A stretch of DNA of 64,000 bases from Ascidiimonas meishanensis (GCF_037782385.1 NZ_JBBEXD010000003.1:1-64000); one strand, 5' to 3'. Counted from the stretch's first letter, positions 1-9,252 are shown. A program made the numbers and translations. The notes: generated by a model from the sequence alone, not told the origin.

Positions 1-142
1 AATTGAATCCACCTTTTTTGCCCCAAATCTTACCATGAACTTAACCTACTTATGCTATGGTGAGTTAAAAGTACACTATTACAATATATGTTTAATAATA
101 AATCGGATGAAATGCACTTTTAAACGATGAAATACATAAAAT

Positions 143-2041
143 TTAATAAGCCCTTTCTTTCTTGCCTTCATAAAAATTCATAAAAGCCCTATTTACTACC
201 CTATTACCACCAGGGGTAGGATAGTCACCAGTAAAGTACCAATCGCCAAGATTCTTAGGACAGGCGATATGAAGATTTTTAACAGGTTGAAATATTACTT
301 TTACAGCGGCTTTTAAATCTTCTGGACTCAATAGTTCAGCAATTTTATCAGAGAGCTGTTGATCTGTAAATGGATTGTATACTTCATTTACAAAATTTAT
401 AATTCTACTATCTTCAAGATTGGACTGACTTTTACATTTTTTATAAATTTCATCAATAACATCATAGGTGTTATTGTCTTTATGTAGTGCTAATGCAGCT
501 CTAAATGCGACCAAATCTTCAAGTCTTGCCATATCAATTCCATAACAATCAGGAAAACGAATTTGAGGTGCAGAAGATACTACCACAATGGTTTTAGGAT
601 GAAGCCTATCCATCATTTTAAGAATACTCTTTTTTAGTGTGGTACCCCTAACAATACTATCGTCAATAATTACTAAATTATCACTTTCTTTAACAGATCC
701 ATAGGTCACATCATAAACATGTGCTACCAGATCATCACGGCTACTGTCTTCGGTAATAAAGGTTCTTAGTTTCGCATCTTTAATAGCTACTTTTTCAATT
801 CTAGGACGAATATCTAAAATTTCATGCAACCTTTCTTTAGTAATATTGCTTCCTTCTCCTAGAATAAGTTCTTCTTTTTTCCGATTAAGGTAGTCTTGGG
901 CCTCCTTTACCATCCCAAAGAAGCAGGTTTCAGCGGTATTAGGAATATATGAGAATACCGTGTTTTGTATGTCTGATGAAATAGCTTTCAGTATTTCAGG
1001 AAATAATAATCTCCCCAAATTTTTACGCTCTTTATAAATCTCCACATCACTACCCCTTGAAAAATAGATACGTTCAAATGAACATGCTTTTCTGGGTAAA
1101 GGTTTTAATATTTCTTTGAGTTTTAAACTTCCATCTTTTTTTATGATAATTGCTTTTCCAGGATCTAATTCTTTTATGTCGTTAAATTCTACATTAAAAA
1201 CAGTTTGAATTGCGGGTCTTTCTGATGCAACTACCACTACTTCATCATCCTTATAGAAGTATGCAGGCCTTATGCCCGCGGGATCTCTTAATACAAATGC
1301 ATCTCCATGACCTATCATTCCAGCCATAGCATATCCGCCATCCCAGTTTTTTGCAGCTTTTCTAAGAATTTTAGCAAGATTTAAACGTGCTGCAATTAAT
1401 GGAGATGCTTCATGCTTACTATATCCTTCATGTTTAATTTCTTTGTAAAGCTTGGCCACTGCATCGTCCAGAAAATGTCCTATTTTTTCCATCACAGTAA
1501 TAGTATCTGTTTTATCTTTTGGATGCTGACCCAATTGTATTAAGTTGTCAAATAGTTCATTAACATTGGTCATATTAAAGTTGCCTGCAACAATTAGATT
1601 TCTATGCATCCAATTATTTTGCCTTAGAAATGGATGTACACTTTCAATACTATTTTTACCAAAAGTACCATAACGAACATGACCCAAATATACTTCTCCC
1701 AAATAAGGAATATCTCTTTTTTGTTCGCTTACATTAGTGTGTAAATTTGAATTCGCTGTTAATTCTGTGTTGATTCGCTCGTTTATTTGAGCAAAGATAT
1801 CCTGTATGGGTTGTGATTTATTTGATCTTACGCGACTAATATAACGTTCACCTGGCTTCATATTAAGTTTAATACTTGCAAACCCGGCACCGTCTTGCCC
1901 ACGATTGTGCTGTTTTTCCATCATAAGATACATCTTATTGATGCCATAGAAAGCACTTCCGTACTTTTCTTTGTAATACTCTAATGGCTTTAGAAGCCTA
2001 ATCATAGCAATACCACATTCGTGTTTAATAGCGTCGCTCAT
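143..2041 (-). CDS. purF: Amidophosphoribosyltransferase (PurF)
   Basis: This enzyme would catalyse the first committed step of purine synthesis, transferring the glutamine amide to PRPP in the cytosol. The N-terminal class II glutamine amidotransferase domain shows ECGIA with the expected nucleophile at Cys9, after an eight-residue leader that is probably cleaved, and RGQDGAG at residues 47-53. The phosphoribosyltransferase half carries the PRPP loop IIDDSIVRGTT near residue 460. At 632 residues it is clearly longer than the roughly 500-residue E. coli enzyme, a form I associate with Bacteroidota. Another purine gene, purN, lies about 2 kb away on the same strand, but three non-purine genes separate them. 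A terminator immediately upstream suggests independent transcription. Confidence 0.95.
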   Translation of the reverse strand: MSDAIKHECGIAMIRLLKPLEYYKEKYGSAFYGINKMYLMMEKQHNRGQDGAGFASIKLNMKPGERYISRVRSNKSQPIQDIFAQINERINTELTANSNLHTNVSEQKRDIPYLGEVYLGHVRYGTFGKNSIESVHPFLRQNNWMHRNLIVAGNFNMTNVNELFDNLIQLGQHPKDKTDTITVMEKIGHFLDDAVAKLYKEIKHEGYSKHEASPLIAARLNLAKILRKAAKNWDGGYAMAGMIGHGDAFVLRDPAGIRPAYFYKDDEVVVVASERPAIQTVFNVEFNDIKELDPGKAIIIKKDGSLKLKEILKPLPRKACSFERIYFSRGSDVEIYKERKNLGRLLFPEILKAISSDIQNTVFSYIPNTAETCFFGMVKEAQDYLNRKKEELILGEGSNITKERLHEILDIRPRIEKVAIKDAKLRTFITEDSSRDDLVAHVYDVTYGSVKESDNLVIIDDSIVRGTTLKKSILKMMDRLHPKTIVVVSSAPQIRFPDCYGIDMARLEDLVAFRAALALHKDNNTYDVIDEIYKKCKSQSNLEDSRIINFVNEVYNPFTDQQLSDKIAELLSPEDLKAAVKVIFQPVKNLHIACPKNLGDWYFTGDYPTPGGNRVVNRAFMNFYEGKKERAY

Positions 2042-2052
2042 TGTTTTTTAAA

Positions 2053-2081
2053 ATTAAAAATGCCCCGAAAAAACAGGGCAT
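2053..2081 (-). terminator. Intrinsic terminator after the PfkB-family gene
   Basis: The 45-bp gap between the kinase stop and the purF start contains ATGCCC (2060-2065) and GGGCAT (2076-2081). Read on the minus strand the stem is followed by a T-rich tract. It would end the upstream transcript just before purF. Confidence 0.7.
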
Positions 2082-2086
2082 AATTT

Positions 2087-3013
2087 TTAAATTAATTCTA
2101 TATCGAATTGTGTTAAATGCTTAAATTGTTGTAAGCGTTTGTTTACCTCTACTTTGGACAAATTTTCAAATCGTTCTGTACCAAATTTTTCTACACAAAA
2201 TGAAGCGAGATTAGATCCATAAATAATAGCATTTTTCATATTTTCAAATGAAATATTCTTAGTTCCTGCTAAATAACCAGCAAAACCCCCGGCAAAAGTG
2301 TCGCCTGCTCCAGTAGGATCAAAGACCTCTTCTAAAGGAAGTGCAGGGGCAAAGAAAATTTCACCATTATGAAATAATAAGGCGCCGTGCTCTCCTTTTT
2401 TAATAACTACATAGGAAGGACCCATTTGATGTATTTTTTGTGCCGCTTTCACAAGTGAATATTCGTTGGTTAGCTGCCTAGCTTCTTCATCATTAATAGT
2501 AATCACGTCTACTTTCGTAATTACCTCCAATAACATATCCCAAGAATTGTCCATCCAGAAGTTCATAGTATCTAATACAATAAGCTTAGGTTCTTTCTCC
2601 ATCTGATTGATGACATCTAATTGAATGCCTGGATGCAAATTACCTAACATAACTACATCTGCGTCTTTGTAATTTTCAGGAACAATAGGTTTAAAATCAG
2701 CAAGTACATTTAGTTGAGTTTCTAAGGTGTCTCTTGAGTTAAGATCGTTATGGTATTTGCCGCTCCAAAAGAATGTTTTCCCTCCTTTGACCACTTCAAT
2801 TCCTGAAATATCTATATTCCTGTCCTTAAGTTTGTTTAGATATGCTTCGGGAAAATCTTCACCTACAACGGAAACAATGGCAGAATCTACCTCAAAATAC
2901 GACGCAGAAAGCCCAATAAAAGTTCCTGCTCCTCCTAAAATTTTATCGGTTTTACCAAATGGAGTTTCTATCGCATCAAATGCAACCGTACCAATTATTA
3001 GTAATTTGCCCAT
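2087..3013 (-). CDS. PfkB-family carbohydrate/nucleoside kinase
   Basis: This is a ribokinase/PfkB-fold kinase of 308 residues. The N-terminal GGAG substrate region is at residues 27-30, and the C-terminal signature DPTGAGD lies at 232-238 with the catalytic base Asp238. The substrate cannot be read from sequence; sugar kinase and adenosine kinase-like roles are both possible. Its stop is followed by a terminator, and the START-domain gene lies 27 bp upstream, so those two may share a transcript. Confidence 0.9.
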   Translation of the reverse strand: MGKLLIIGTVAFDAIETPFGKTDKILGGAGTFIGLSASYFEVDSAIVSVVGEDFPEAYLNKLKDRNIDISGIEVVKGGKTFFWSGKYHNDLNSRDTLETQLNVLADFKPIVPENYKDADVVMLGNLHPGIQLDVINQMEKEPKLIVLDTMNFWMDNSWDMLLEVITKVDVITINDEEARQLTNEYSLVKAAQKIHQMGPSYVVIKKGEHGALLFHNGEIFFAPALPLEEVFDPTGAGDTFAGGFAGYLAGTKNISFENMKNAIIYGSNLASFCVEKFGTERFENLSKVEVNKRLQQFKHLTQFDIELI

Positions 3014-3040
3014 TTATTTATTTTTTTTGCAAATATAAGG

Positions 3041-3634
3041 TTACTTTTCAAGAAGTTCCTTTAAGTCGCAAAAAGAATGAAAAGGAGCTGTTGTTAATAT
3101 AGAATTCAGTAGCCAAGAAGGTAAAGAACCTTCTGGATCTCCATAAAGTTGTTGTGTAATTTGAACTTTTCTGCCTTTTTGAATAATAGACCAATAACCC
3201 TTAAAGTTGGTGACCCTTACAGTGCTATTCTCTTTGGGCACTAGGTCTGAAGCTGCTGGGAGTATCTCAATCCAATAACCATTGGAAATTTTTTGAACTT
3301 TCACATGAGATATGTTATCTCTGTTTTTGATTGGCCAAGGCAAATCATTTTTCATCCAAAAGATAAATTCTGTTTCCGATATTTGGCTTACAAGCTTACT
3401 TTCTGAAGTTTTGTGATTCCATTTCCAGAGATTGTTACCATCTGTAATTACTTTTAATGCTTTTTCTACCGTAGTATTAGTTAATACTACTGCCTTATAT
3501 TCATTAATTTTTGTTGAATCAAGTGCTCTTGAATATACCTTGACACTATTTTTATCCTTTTTCAATTCCCATTTTTGGGCATATAATGATGAGTAAGCAC
3601 TTAAAATAAAACAAACAAGCCAAAATATTCTCAT
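3041..3634 (-). CDS. Secreted START-domain protein
   Basis: The protein has a signal peptide (MRIFWLVCFILSAYSSLYAQ) followed by a START/SRPBCC-like lipid-binding fold, with features such as WKWNHKTSESKLV and GYWSI. I chose the start at the signal peptide; an in-frame ATG eleven codons upstream (3667) would add a less signal-like extension. The family binds hydrophobic ligands in a deep pocket, but the ligand here is unknown. It would act in the periplasm. It sits between the PfkB-family kinase and rnhA on the same strand. Confidence 0.8.
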   Translation of the reverse strand: MRIFWLVCFILSAYSSLYAQKWELKKDKNSVKVYSRALDSTKINEYKAVVLTNTTVEKALKVITDGNNLWKWNHKTSESKLVSQISETEFIFWMKNDLPWPIKNRDNISHVKVQKISNGYWIEILPAASDLVPKENSTVRVTNFKGYWSIIQKGRKVQITQQLYGDPEGSLPSWLLNSILTTAPFHSFCDLKELLEK

Positions 3635-3707
3635 AACTATAAGAGGGCCAAATTTTTTTGCTTGCAAAGCTACAAATTTTAAGATTATCTTTTTTTAATA
3701 AGGTTTC

Positions 3708-4175
3708 TTAAGAATTTTCAAACCCAGTGTCTTCTAGTAAATTTGATTTTTTGTAGGCGGCAACAGCCAATTGATCGCAGCGATCATTTTGTGGATGATT
3801 GTTATGACCTTTAATCCAATGCAAGCTTACAGAGTGCTTTCTATATTCTTTTAAAAAGGCCTGCCACAAATCTGCATTTTTCTTGCCGTTAAAATGAGTT
3901 CGCTCCCAACGAAAAACCCATCCCTTTTCAACGGCATCCACCACATATTTAGAATCAGTAAAGACTTTTACCTGAACCCCCTGTTTTTTTAATTTTTTTA
4001 ACGCAACAATAACAGCCATTAATTCCATTCGATTGTTGGTGGTGCGCAAAAATCCTTGAGAAAATTCTTTTTTATATGGTTTTCCAACCCATTCCATCAC
4101 AATCCCATATCCTCCTGGCCCAGGATTTCCGCTTGAGCCGCCATCTGTGTAAATGTGGACATCAAACTTCTCCAT
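3708..4175 (-). CDS. rnhA: Ribonuclease HI
   Basis: This 155-residue protein degrades RNA in RNA-DNA hybrids. The catalytic carboxylates of the family are all visible: Asp11 in YTDGGSSGNPG, Glu51 in RMELMA, Asp74 in FTDSKY and Asp134 in DRCDQLA, with the assisting His124 in KGHNNHPQND. The length is that of the E. coli enzyme. Its start overlaps the end of purN by 14 bp, so the two genes are probably translated from one message. Confidence 0.96.
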   Translation of the reverse strand: MEKFDVHIYTDGGSSGNPGPGGYGIVMEWVGKPYKKEFSQGFLRTTNNRMELMAVIVALKKLKKQGVQVKVFTDSKYVVDAVEKGWVFRWERTHFNGKKNADLWQAFLKEYRKHSVSLHWIKGHNNHPQNDRCDQLAVAAYKKSNLLEDTGFENS

Positions 4176-4731
4176 GTAGTATTTTTTCTATTATCTGAGG
4201 AAAATAAGTATATTCAAGAGAATGAACTTTTCTAGCAACATCATCTGGTGAATCACTAGGATCTATATTGACAGTCTTTTGAAATATTATGGCACCTTCA
4301 TCGTAATGTTCATTTACATAGTGAATAGTAATTCCAGTTTCTTGCTCTTTATTTTTTACAATAGCGTTATGAACGTGCATCCCATACATTCCTTTTCCTC
4401 CATACTTAGGGAGTAATGCAGGATGTATGTTTATAATTTTATCTGGAAAAACCTTTATGATATGAGCTGGAAACTTCCATAAAAAACCAGCAAGTACAAT
4501 GAGATCAGGATTTATGCTTTTGAGGATTCCCAAAATACAATCAGAATCTTCTAATGCTTTTTTATTAAAAGCAATTGTAGGGATTTTAAGGCGATTAGCC
4601 CTTGCTAAAACCATGGCATCATTTTTATTAGAAAATACAGCTGATACAGTAACATTCTGGTTGTCAGAAAAATAATTTATAATGTTTTCAGCATTGCTGC
4701 CATTGCCAGAAGCAAAAATTACGATTCGCAT
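4162..4731 (-). CDS. purN: Phosphoribosylglycinamide formyltransferase
   Basis: PurN transfers a formyl group from 10-formyl-tetrahydrofolate to GAR in purine synthesis. The 189-residue sequence begins with a GAR-binding loop (FASGNGSNAENI) and has the catalytic Asn101 and His103 in NIHPALLP and the catalytic Asp144 in the YDEGA motif. The length fits the family. It overlaps rnhA by 14 bp and is divergent from acpP across a 185-bp gap. The formyl donor is made by fhs at 36.7 kb. Confidence 0.95.
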   Translation of the reverse strand: MRIVIFASGNGSNAENIINYFSDNQNVTVSAVFSNKNDAMVLARANRLKIPTIAFNKKALEDSDCILGILKSINPDLIVLAGFLWKFPAHIIKVFPDKIINIHPALLPKYGGKGMYGMHVHNAIVKNKEQETGITIHYVNEHYDEGAIIFQKTVNIDPSDSPDDVARKVHSLEYTYFPQIIEKILHGEV

Positions 4732-4856
4732 TTATGTGTATACATTTACTGAATTATGGTTACAAAAAAAAGAATAATTATTCACAAAGCAACTGCTAAT
4801 TGTAAAACCTTGTTTTAAAATTTAGTAAATTAGGAGCACATTTTAAATGTAAATCG

Positions 4857-4885
4857 TTGTTTTCTATTAAAGTTTTTTATTTTTG
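4857..4885 (+). promoter_or_regulatory. Bacteroidota-type promoter for acpP-fabF-rnc
   Basis: TTG at 4857-4859 and TATTTTTG at 4878-4885 are separated by 18 nt, matching the Bacteroidota TTG/TAnnTTTG consensus. The acpP start codon is 32 bp downstream. It should drive acpP and fabF, and rnc by readthrough. Confidence 0.7.
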
Positions 4886-4916
4886 CCAACAATTTAAATT
4901 TTAAAACTAAAAGATT

Positions 4917-5150
4917 ATGTCAGACATTGCATCACGAGTAAAAGCGATTATCGTAGACAAATTAGGTGTTGATGAGAACGAGGTAGTGCCAGAAGCTAGC
5001 TTTACTAACGATTTAGGCGCAGACTCATTAGACACTGTGGAATTGATCATGGAATTCGAAAAAGAATTTGATATCCAGATTCCTGATGATCAAGCTGAAA
5101 ACATTGCCACTGTTGGCCAAGCAATTCAGTATATAGAAGGAGCAAAATAA
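4917..5150 (+). CDS. acpP: Acyl carrier protein
   Basis: This 77-residue acidic protein carries growing acyl chains in type II fatty acid synthesis. The phosphopantetheine site is the Ser37 of GADSLDTVELIM. A good promoter lies just upstream, and fabF begins only 6 bp after the stop, the standard acpP-fabF arrangement. Confidence 0.98.
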   Translation: MSDIASRVKAIIVDKLGVDENEVVPEASFTNDLGADSLDTVELIMEFEKEFDIQIPDDQAENIATVGQAIQYIEGAK

Positions 5151-5156
5151 ATATAT

Positions 5157-6410
5157 ATGAAATTAAGGCGAGTTGTTGTCACAGGTTTGGGGGCACTTAC
5201 ACCCATTGGTAACAATATAAATGAGTATTGGGAAGGTTTGAGCACTGGAAAAAGTGGCGCTGCTCCAATTACTCATTTTGATGTTTCCAAATTTAAAACA
5301 CAATTTGCTTGTGAAGTCAAAAACTTTGAAGTAACTGATTATCTGGATCGTAAAGAAGCTAGAAAGATGGATAAATTCTGTCAGTATGCAATGGTGGCTT
5401 CGGCCGAAGCTATTGAGGATGCTGGAATGAATCTGGAAGCACTTGATCCTGATAGAATTGGAGTCATCTGGGGAGCAGGTATTGGAGGGATTCAAACATT
5501 TCAAGAAGAAGTAATTAATTTTGCTACAGGAGATGGAACCCCTCGTTTTAATCCTTTCTTTATTCCTAAAATGATTGCAGATATTGCCCCTGGGCTTATC
5601 TCTATTAAATATGGATTCAGAGGCCCTAATTTTGCAACTGTTTCAGCTTGCGCTTCTTCTGCAAATGCAATGATTGATGCCCTAAATTATATAAGATTAG
5701 GTTATGCAGATATTATTGTTTCTGGAGGATCTGAAGCAGCGGTAACTGCATCCGGGATGGGTGGATTTAACGCAATGCATGCATTATCTACTAGAAATGA
5801 CAGTGCACAAACGGCTTCCAGACCATTTGATAAAACCCGTGATGGTTTTGTTTTAGGAGAAGGAGCAGGAGCACTTATACTGGAAGAATATGAACATGCG
5901 AAAGCAAGAGGCGCCAAAATTTATGCTGAGTTGGCAGGTGGCGGACTATCTGCGGATGCACATCATATGACAGCTCCACATCCAGAAGGATTAGGTGCAA
6001 AAAAGGTTATGCTCAACTGTCTTGAAGATGCAGGTCTCAAACCAGAACAGGTAGATGCAATTAATATGCATGGTACCTCAACCCCATTAGGAGACCTTGC
6101 AGAATCTAAGGCAATAAAAGAAGTTTTTGGTGAGCATGCTTACGAGCTTAATATTAATTCAACTAAGTCAATGACTGGGCATTTGCTCGGGGCAGCAGGA
6201 GCAATTGAAGCTATAGCTTCAATATTGGCAATTAAAAATTCCTTAGTTCCTCCTACCATTAATCATGAAACTCATGATGAAAATATTGACCCAAAATTGA
6301 ATCTCACCCTAAACAAAGCTCAAAAACGCGAAGTAAGTGTAGCGATGAGTAATACTTTTGGATTTGGCGGACACAATGCATGTGTATTGTTTAAGAAATT
6401 AGATGATTAA
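5157..6410 (+). CDS. fabF: Beta-ketoacyl-ACP synthase II
   Basis: FabF condenses malonyl-ACP with acyl-ACP during chain elongation. The Cys-His-His triad is present: Cys165 in VSACASSA, His305 in NMHGTSTPLGD and His342 in SMTGHLLGAAG, with the conserved Lys337. The length of 417 residues is normal. It follows acpP by 6 bp and precedes rnc by 8 bp, so all three are probably one transcription unit. Confidence 0.97.
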   Translation: MKLRRVVVTGLGALTPIGNNINEYWEGLSTGKSGAAPITHFDVSKFKTQFACEVKNFEVTDYLDRKEARKMDKFCQYAMVASAEAIEDAGMNLEALDPDRIGVIWGAGIGGIQTFQEEVINFATGDGTPRFNPFFIPKMIADIAPGLISIKYGFRGPNFATVSACASSANAMIDALNYIRLGYADIIVSGGSEAAVTASGMGGFNAMHALSTRNDSAQTASRPFDKTRDGFVLGEGAGALILEEYEHAKARGAKIYAELAGGGLSADAHHMTAPHPEGLGAKKVMLNCLEDAGLKPEQVDAINMHGTSTPLGDLAESKAIKEVFGEHAYELNINSTKSMTGHLLGAAGAIEAIASILAIKNSLVPPTINHETHDENIDPKLNLTLNKAQKREVSVAMSNTFGFGGHNACVLFKKLDD

Positions 6411-6418
6411 ATATATAC

Positions 6419-7159
6419 ATGAGCATTTTTAGCAAAATACTAAATTCCCGTTCCCAAGAGGACGGGAATTTTTTTATCATGCTAACAAGAATACTTGGCT
6501 TTAAGCCGCGTAATATTGCCATATACTTAAAAGCATTTACGCATAGATCTGCTAATAAAAAAGACCTAATAGGCAATCCTTTAAATTATGAGCGTCTAGA
6601 ATTTTTAGGGGATGCGATGCTTGGTGCGGTTATTTCAAAACATCTTTATGACGAAGTACCTTCAGGAGATGAAGGATATCTTACTAAAATGAGATCTAAA
6701 GTGGTGAGTAGAGAACATCTTAACGAATTAGGCAGAGATCTTAACCTTATTCAATTTTTAGAAAGCAGAATATCTCGTAATCATTTTGGAGATAATATTC
6801 ATGGCAATATGTTTGAAGCTTTGGTAGGGGCTATTTACATGGATAGAGGATTCGTATATTGCGAAAAATTTATTAATAAGAGAGTTATAGAACCTTACGT
6901 AGATATTGAGAAACTAGAGGGAAAGGTAATAAGCTATAAAAGCCTTTTGATTGAGTGGTGCCAAAAAGAAAAACATATTTTTAAGTTTGAGATTTATGAA
7001 GATAATGGGAACGATGCGGTCAAGCATTTTGCTGTCAAATTGTATATAGATAAGAAGATAATTGCGAAGGCAAGAGCCACCTCTAAAAAGAAAGCAGAAG
7101 AAAAAGCAGCAAAACGTGCCTATTTTGCATTACAAGAAATAATTAACAACAGTAAATAG
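6419..7159 (+). CDS. rnc: Ribonuclease III
   Basis: RNase III cleaves double-stranded RNA in rRNA and mRNA maturation. The signature NYERLEFLGDAML spans residues 56-68 and contains catalytic Glu61 and Asp65; a second conserved block is NMFEALVGAIYMDRG. The C-terminal double-stranded RNA-binding domain covers roughly residues 175-240. The start at 6419 is supported because NSRSQEDGNFF near the N terminus resembles what I recall of flavobacterial RNase III. Those same codons form a perfect hairpin with a T-run (see 6442-6475), which may control rnc expression. Confidence 0.96.
   Translation: MSIFSKILNSRSQEDGNFFIMLTRILGFKPRNIAIYLKAFTHRSANKKDLIGNPLNYERLEFLGDAMLGAVISKHLYDEVPSGDEGYLTKMRSKVVSREHLNELGRDLNLIQFLESRISRNHFGDNIHGNMFEALVGAIYMDRGFVYCEKFINKRVIEPYVDIEKLEGKVISYKSLLIEWCQKEKHIFKFEIYEDNGNDAVKHFAVKLYIDKKIIAKARATSKKKAEEKAAKRAYFALQEIINNSK
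6442..6475 (+). promoter_or_regulatory. Terminator-like hairpin inside the rnc coding region
   Basis: AAATTCCCGT (6442-6451) and ACGGGAATTT (6462-6471) form a perfect 10-bp stem around a 10-nt loop, and a run of seven T spans 6469-6475. This has the form of an intrinsic terminator or attenuator but lies 24 nt into the rnc reading frame, where it encodes the N-terminal NSRSQEDGNFF segment. It could end part of the acpP-fabF transcription or act as an RNase III target for autoregulation. The structure is directly visible; the role is inferred. Confidence 0.6.
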
Positions 7160-7190
7160 CGAAAAATGCACTTTAACGTTTTCGTTTCTT
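7160..7190 (+). terminator. Weak possible terminator after rnc
   Basis: CGAAAA (7160-7165) and TTTTCG (7179-7184) can pair and are followed by TTTCTT. The stem is short and AT-rich, so this is tentative. Confidence 0.3.
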
Positions 7191-7217
7191 AATTAGTGGG
7201 AAACAAGCATTTAAAAG

Positions 7218-7263
7218 TTGTACAGTCTTTATTAGAATTATATATTTACATTTCCATGTAAAT
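7218..7263 (+). promoter_or_regulatory. Promoter-like element and palindrome ahead of the IPExxxVDY gene
   Basis: TTG at 7218-7220 and TATATTTA at 7241-7248 are 20 nt apart, one base off the Bacteroidota -7 consensus. A perfect palindrome, ATTTACAT (7244-7251), TTCC, ATGTAAAT (7256-7263), overlaps the -7 element and ends six bases before the start codon. It could be an operator for the pyk unit. Confidence 0.45.
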
Positions 7264-7269
7264 GTATAT

Positions 7270-7740
7270 ATGGCTGTCTACAAAATACTAGATGATTTCT
7301 ATGAACCCACCTTTGCAATTATTGCCATTCATAGTTATTTGGAAGATTATAAGTTAGCATATTTCCTAAACTTGCATCTAAGAAGCAAACTTAAAAGGTT
7401 ATCCTTTAATATTGATTTTAAGGATACAACCTCATTTTCATTATATGAATGGGAAGATAAATACCAAGATACTGTTTGGAATTTGATTTCAAACAAATCT
7501 CATATGGATTATGAAATAAGTGAAGAGGTAATAAGTTTGTTTAATAGTAATTACAGAACGTTGACGCGATTTCTAATACCAGAACGAAGCAAAGTAGATT
7601 TTTTTTTAAAAATTGATAATGGATTAGAAGTTAACGGACTTAAAAAAATTGTAGATAAGATAAATCAGATCACCGCTGTAAGTACAGCATACAGCATAAA
7701 TATAGAAGCACTAAAATCAAGAAATAACTTAATTTTTTAA
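7270..7740 (+). CDS. IPExxxVDY-family protein
   Basis: This 156-residue protein belongs to a Bacteroidota family named for its IPExxxVDY motif, found between rnc and pyk in this phylum; its function is unknown to me. Here the motif reads IPERSKVDF at residues 103-111, with Phe in place of the usual Tyr. There is no signal peptide or membrane segment. The stop is followed three bases later by the pyk start, and the junction contains AAGGA just before the pyk ATG, so the two are probably co-translated. Confidence 0.85.
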   Translation: MAVYKILDDFYEPTFAIIAIHSYLEDYKLAYFLNLHLRSKLKRLSFNIDFKDTTSFSLYEWEDKYQDTVWNLISNKSHMDYEISEEVISLFNSNYRTLTRFLIPERSKVDFFLKIDNGLEVNGLKKIVDKINQITAVSTAYSINIEALKSRNNLIF

Positions 7741-7743
7741 GGA

Positions 7744-9186
7744 ATGCCAAATAATAAAAAAACTAAAATTGTAGCTACTCTAGGACCTGCTACCAGTAAG
7801 AAAGAGATTTTGAAAGAAATGATGGAGGCAGGGGTTAATGTGTTTCGTATCAATTTTTCACATGCAGATTATGAGGATGTAAAGGAAAGAATTGATATGA
7901 TTCGTTCACTCAACAAAGAGTTTGGATATACTACTGCCATTCTTGGAGACCTTCAAGGGCCTAAGCTACGAGTAGGTGTTATGGCGGAAGAGGTTGTTGT
8001 AAATAAAGGAGATGAGATTACATTTGTTACCGGAGATCCTTTTGAAGGAAATGCAGAACGTGTATACATGAACTATAAAGCGTTTCCAAAAGATGTTCAG
8101 CCGGGGGAGCGTGTTTTGTTAGATGATGGAAAACTTATTTTTGAGGTAGTTACTACAGATAAAAAGAAGCATGTAAAAGCCAGAGTAGTGCAAGGCGGGC
8201 CTCTTAAATCTAAAAAGGGTGTAAACCTTCCAAATACAAAGGTGTCATTACCAGCGCTTACAAAAAAAGATATTAAAGATGCTATTTTTGCAATCAAGCA
8301 AGAAGTAGATTGGATTGCGTTGTCTTTTGTTAGAAACAGCCAGGATCTTATAGATCTTCAAAATTTGATCAAAGAACATACAGACGAAAAAATACCCATA
8401 GTTGCTAAAATCGAAAAACCTGAAGCAGTAGAGAATATTGATAAGATTGTGGCTTATTGTGACGGACTTATGGTGGCAAGGGGCGACCTTGGCGTAGAAG
8501 TACCCGCACAAGAGGTTCCTTTAATTCAGAAGTTATTGGTACAACGTGCAAAAAGAGCGCGTATTCCTGTAATTATTGCAACGCAAATGATGGAAACTAT
8601 GATCACTAGCCTTACTCCAACCAGAGCAGAGGTAAATGATGTAGCAAATTCTGTAATGGATGGGGCAGATGCAGTAATGCTATCTGGTGAAACTTCCGTA
8701 GGGAAATATCCAGTGCAGGTAATAGAAAAAATGGCCAGTATTATAAATACTGTAGAACATTCATCATTAATTAAAGTACCACAAGAACCACCACATATTC
8801 GCACCAAAAGATACATCACTAAATCTGTATGTTATCACGCAGCACTCATGGCAAATGAAATAAAAGCAAAAGCTATTTCTACGCTAACAAACAGTGGTTA
8901 TACTGCTTTTCAAATTTCTGCATGGAGACCACAAGCGCATATTTTAGTATTTACTTCCAACAAGCGTATACTTACTCAATTAAGTTTACTTTGGGGAGTA
9001 AAAGCCTTTTACTATGATAAGTTTGTTAGTACAGATGAAACTATTGAAGACGTAAACCGTATTTCTTGTGAAAAAGGATTTCTTGAAGTAGGAGATATGT
9101 TGGTAAGTCTTGCAGCAATGCCTATTCAAGAAAAAGGAATGGTAAATACCTTACGAGTTACAGAGATTGATAGTTGTTATATCTAA
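7744..9186 (+). CDS. pyk: Pyruvate kinase
   Basis: Pyruvate kinase makes ATP and pyruvate from phosphoenolpyruvate at the end of glycolysis. The sequence starts with KIVATLGPATSKKE, contains the active-site block IVAKIEKPEAVENID and the GLMVARGDLGVE loop, and has the usual C-terminal domain. The length (480 residues) is standard. It is co-transcribed with the IPExxxVDY gene and followed by a strong terminator. Confidence 0.97.
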   Translation: MPNNKKTKIVATLGPATSKKEILKEMMEAGVNVFRINFSHADYEDVKERIDMIRSLNKEFGYTTAILGDLQGPKLRVGVMAEEVVVNKGDEITFVTGDPFEGNAERVYMNYKAFPKDVQPGERVLLDDGKLIFEVVTTDKKKHVKARVVQGGPLKSKKGVNLPNTKVSLPALTKKDIKDAIFAIKQEVDWIALSFVRNSQDLIDLQNLIKEHTDEKIPIVAKIEKPEAVENIDKIVAYCDGLMVARGDLGVEVPAQEVPLIQKLLVQRAKRARIPVIIATQMMETMITSLTPTRAEVNDVANSVMDGADAVMLSGETSVGKYPVQVIEKMASIINTVEHSSLIKVPQEPPHIRTKRYITKSVCYHAALMANEIKAKAISTLTNSGYTAFQISAWRPQAHILVFTSNKRILTQLSLLWGVKAFYYDKFVSTDETIEDVNRISCEKGFLEVGDMLVSLAAMPIQEKGMVNTLRVTEIDSCYI

Positions 9187-9206
9187 GATAGATGGTATTG
9201 AAATGG

Positions 9207-9239
9207 AAGCCTGGAATTAAACTTTTTCAGGCTTTTTTT
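9207..9239 (+). terminator. Intrinsic terminator after pyk
   Basis: AAGCCTG (9207-9213) pairs with CAGGCTT (9228-9234), followed by a run of T through 9239. It lies 20 bp after the pyk stop, between pyk and the convergent dinB. Confidence 0.85.
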
Positions 9240-9252
9240 GGTGATAAATCTA

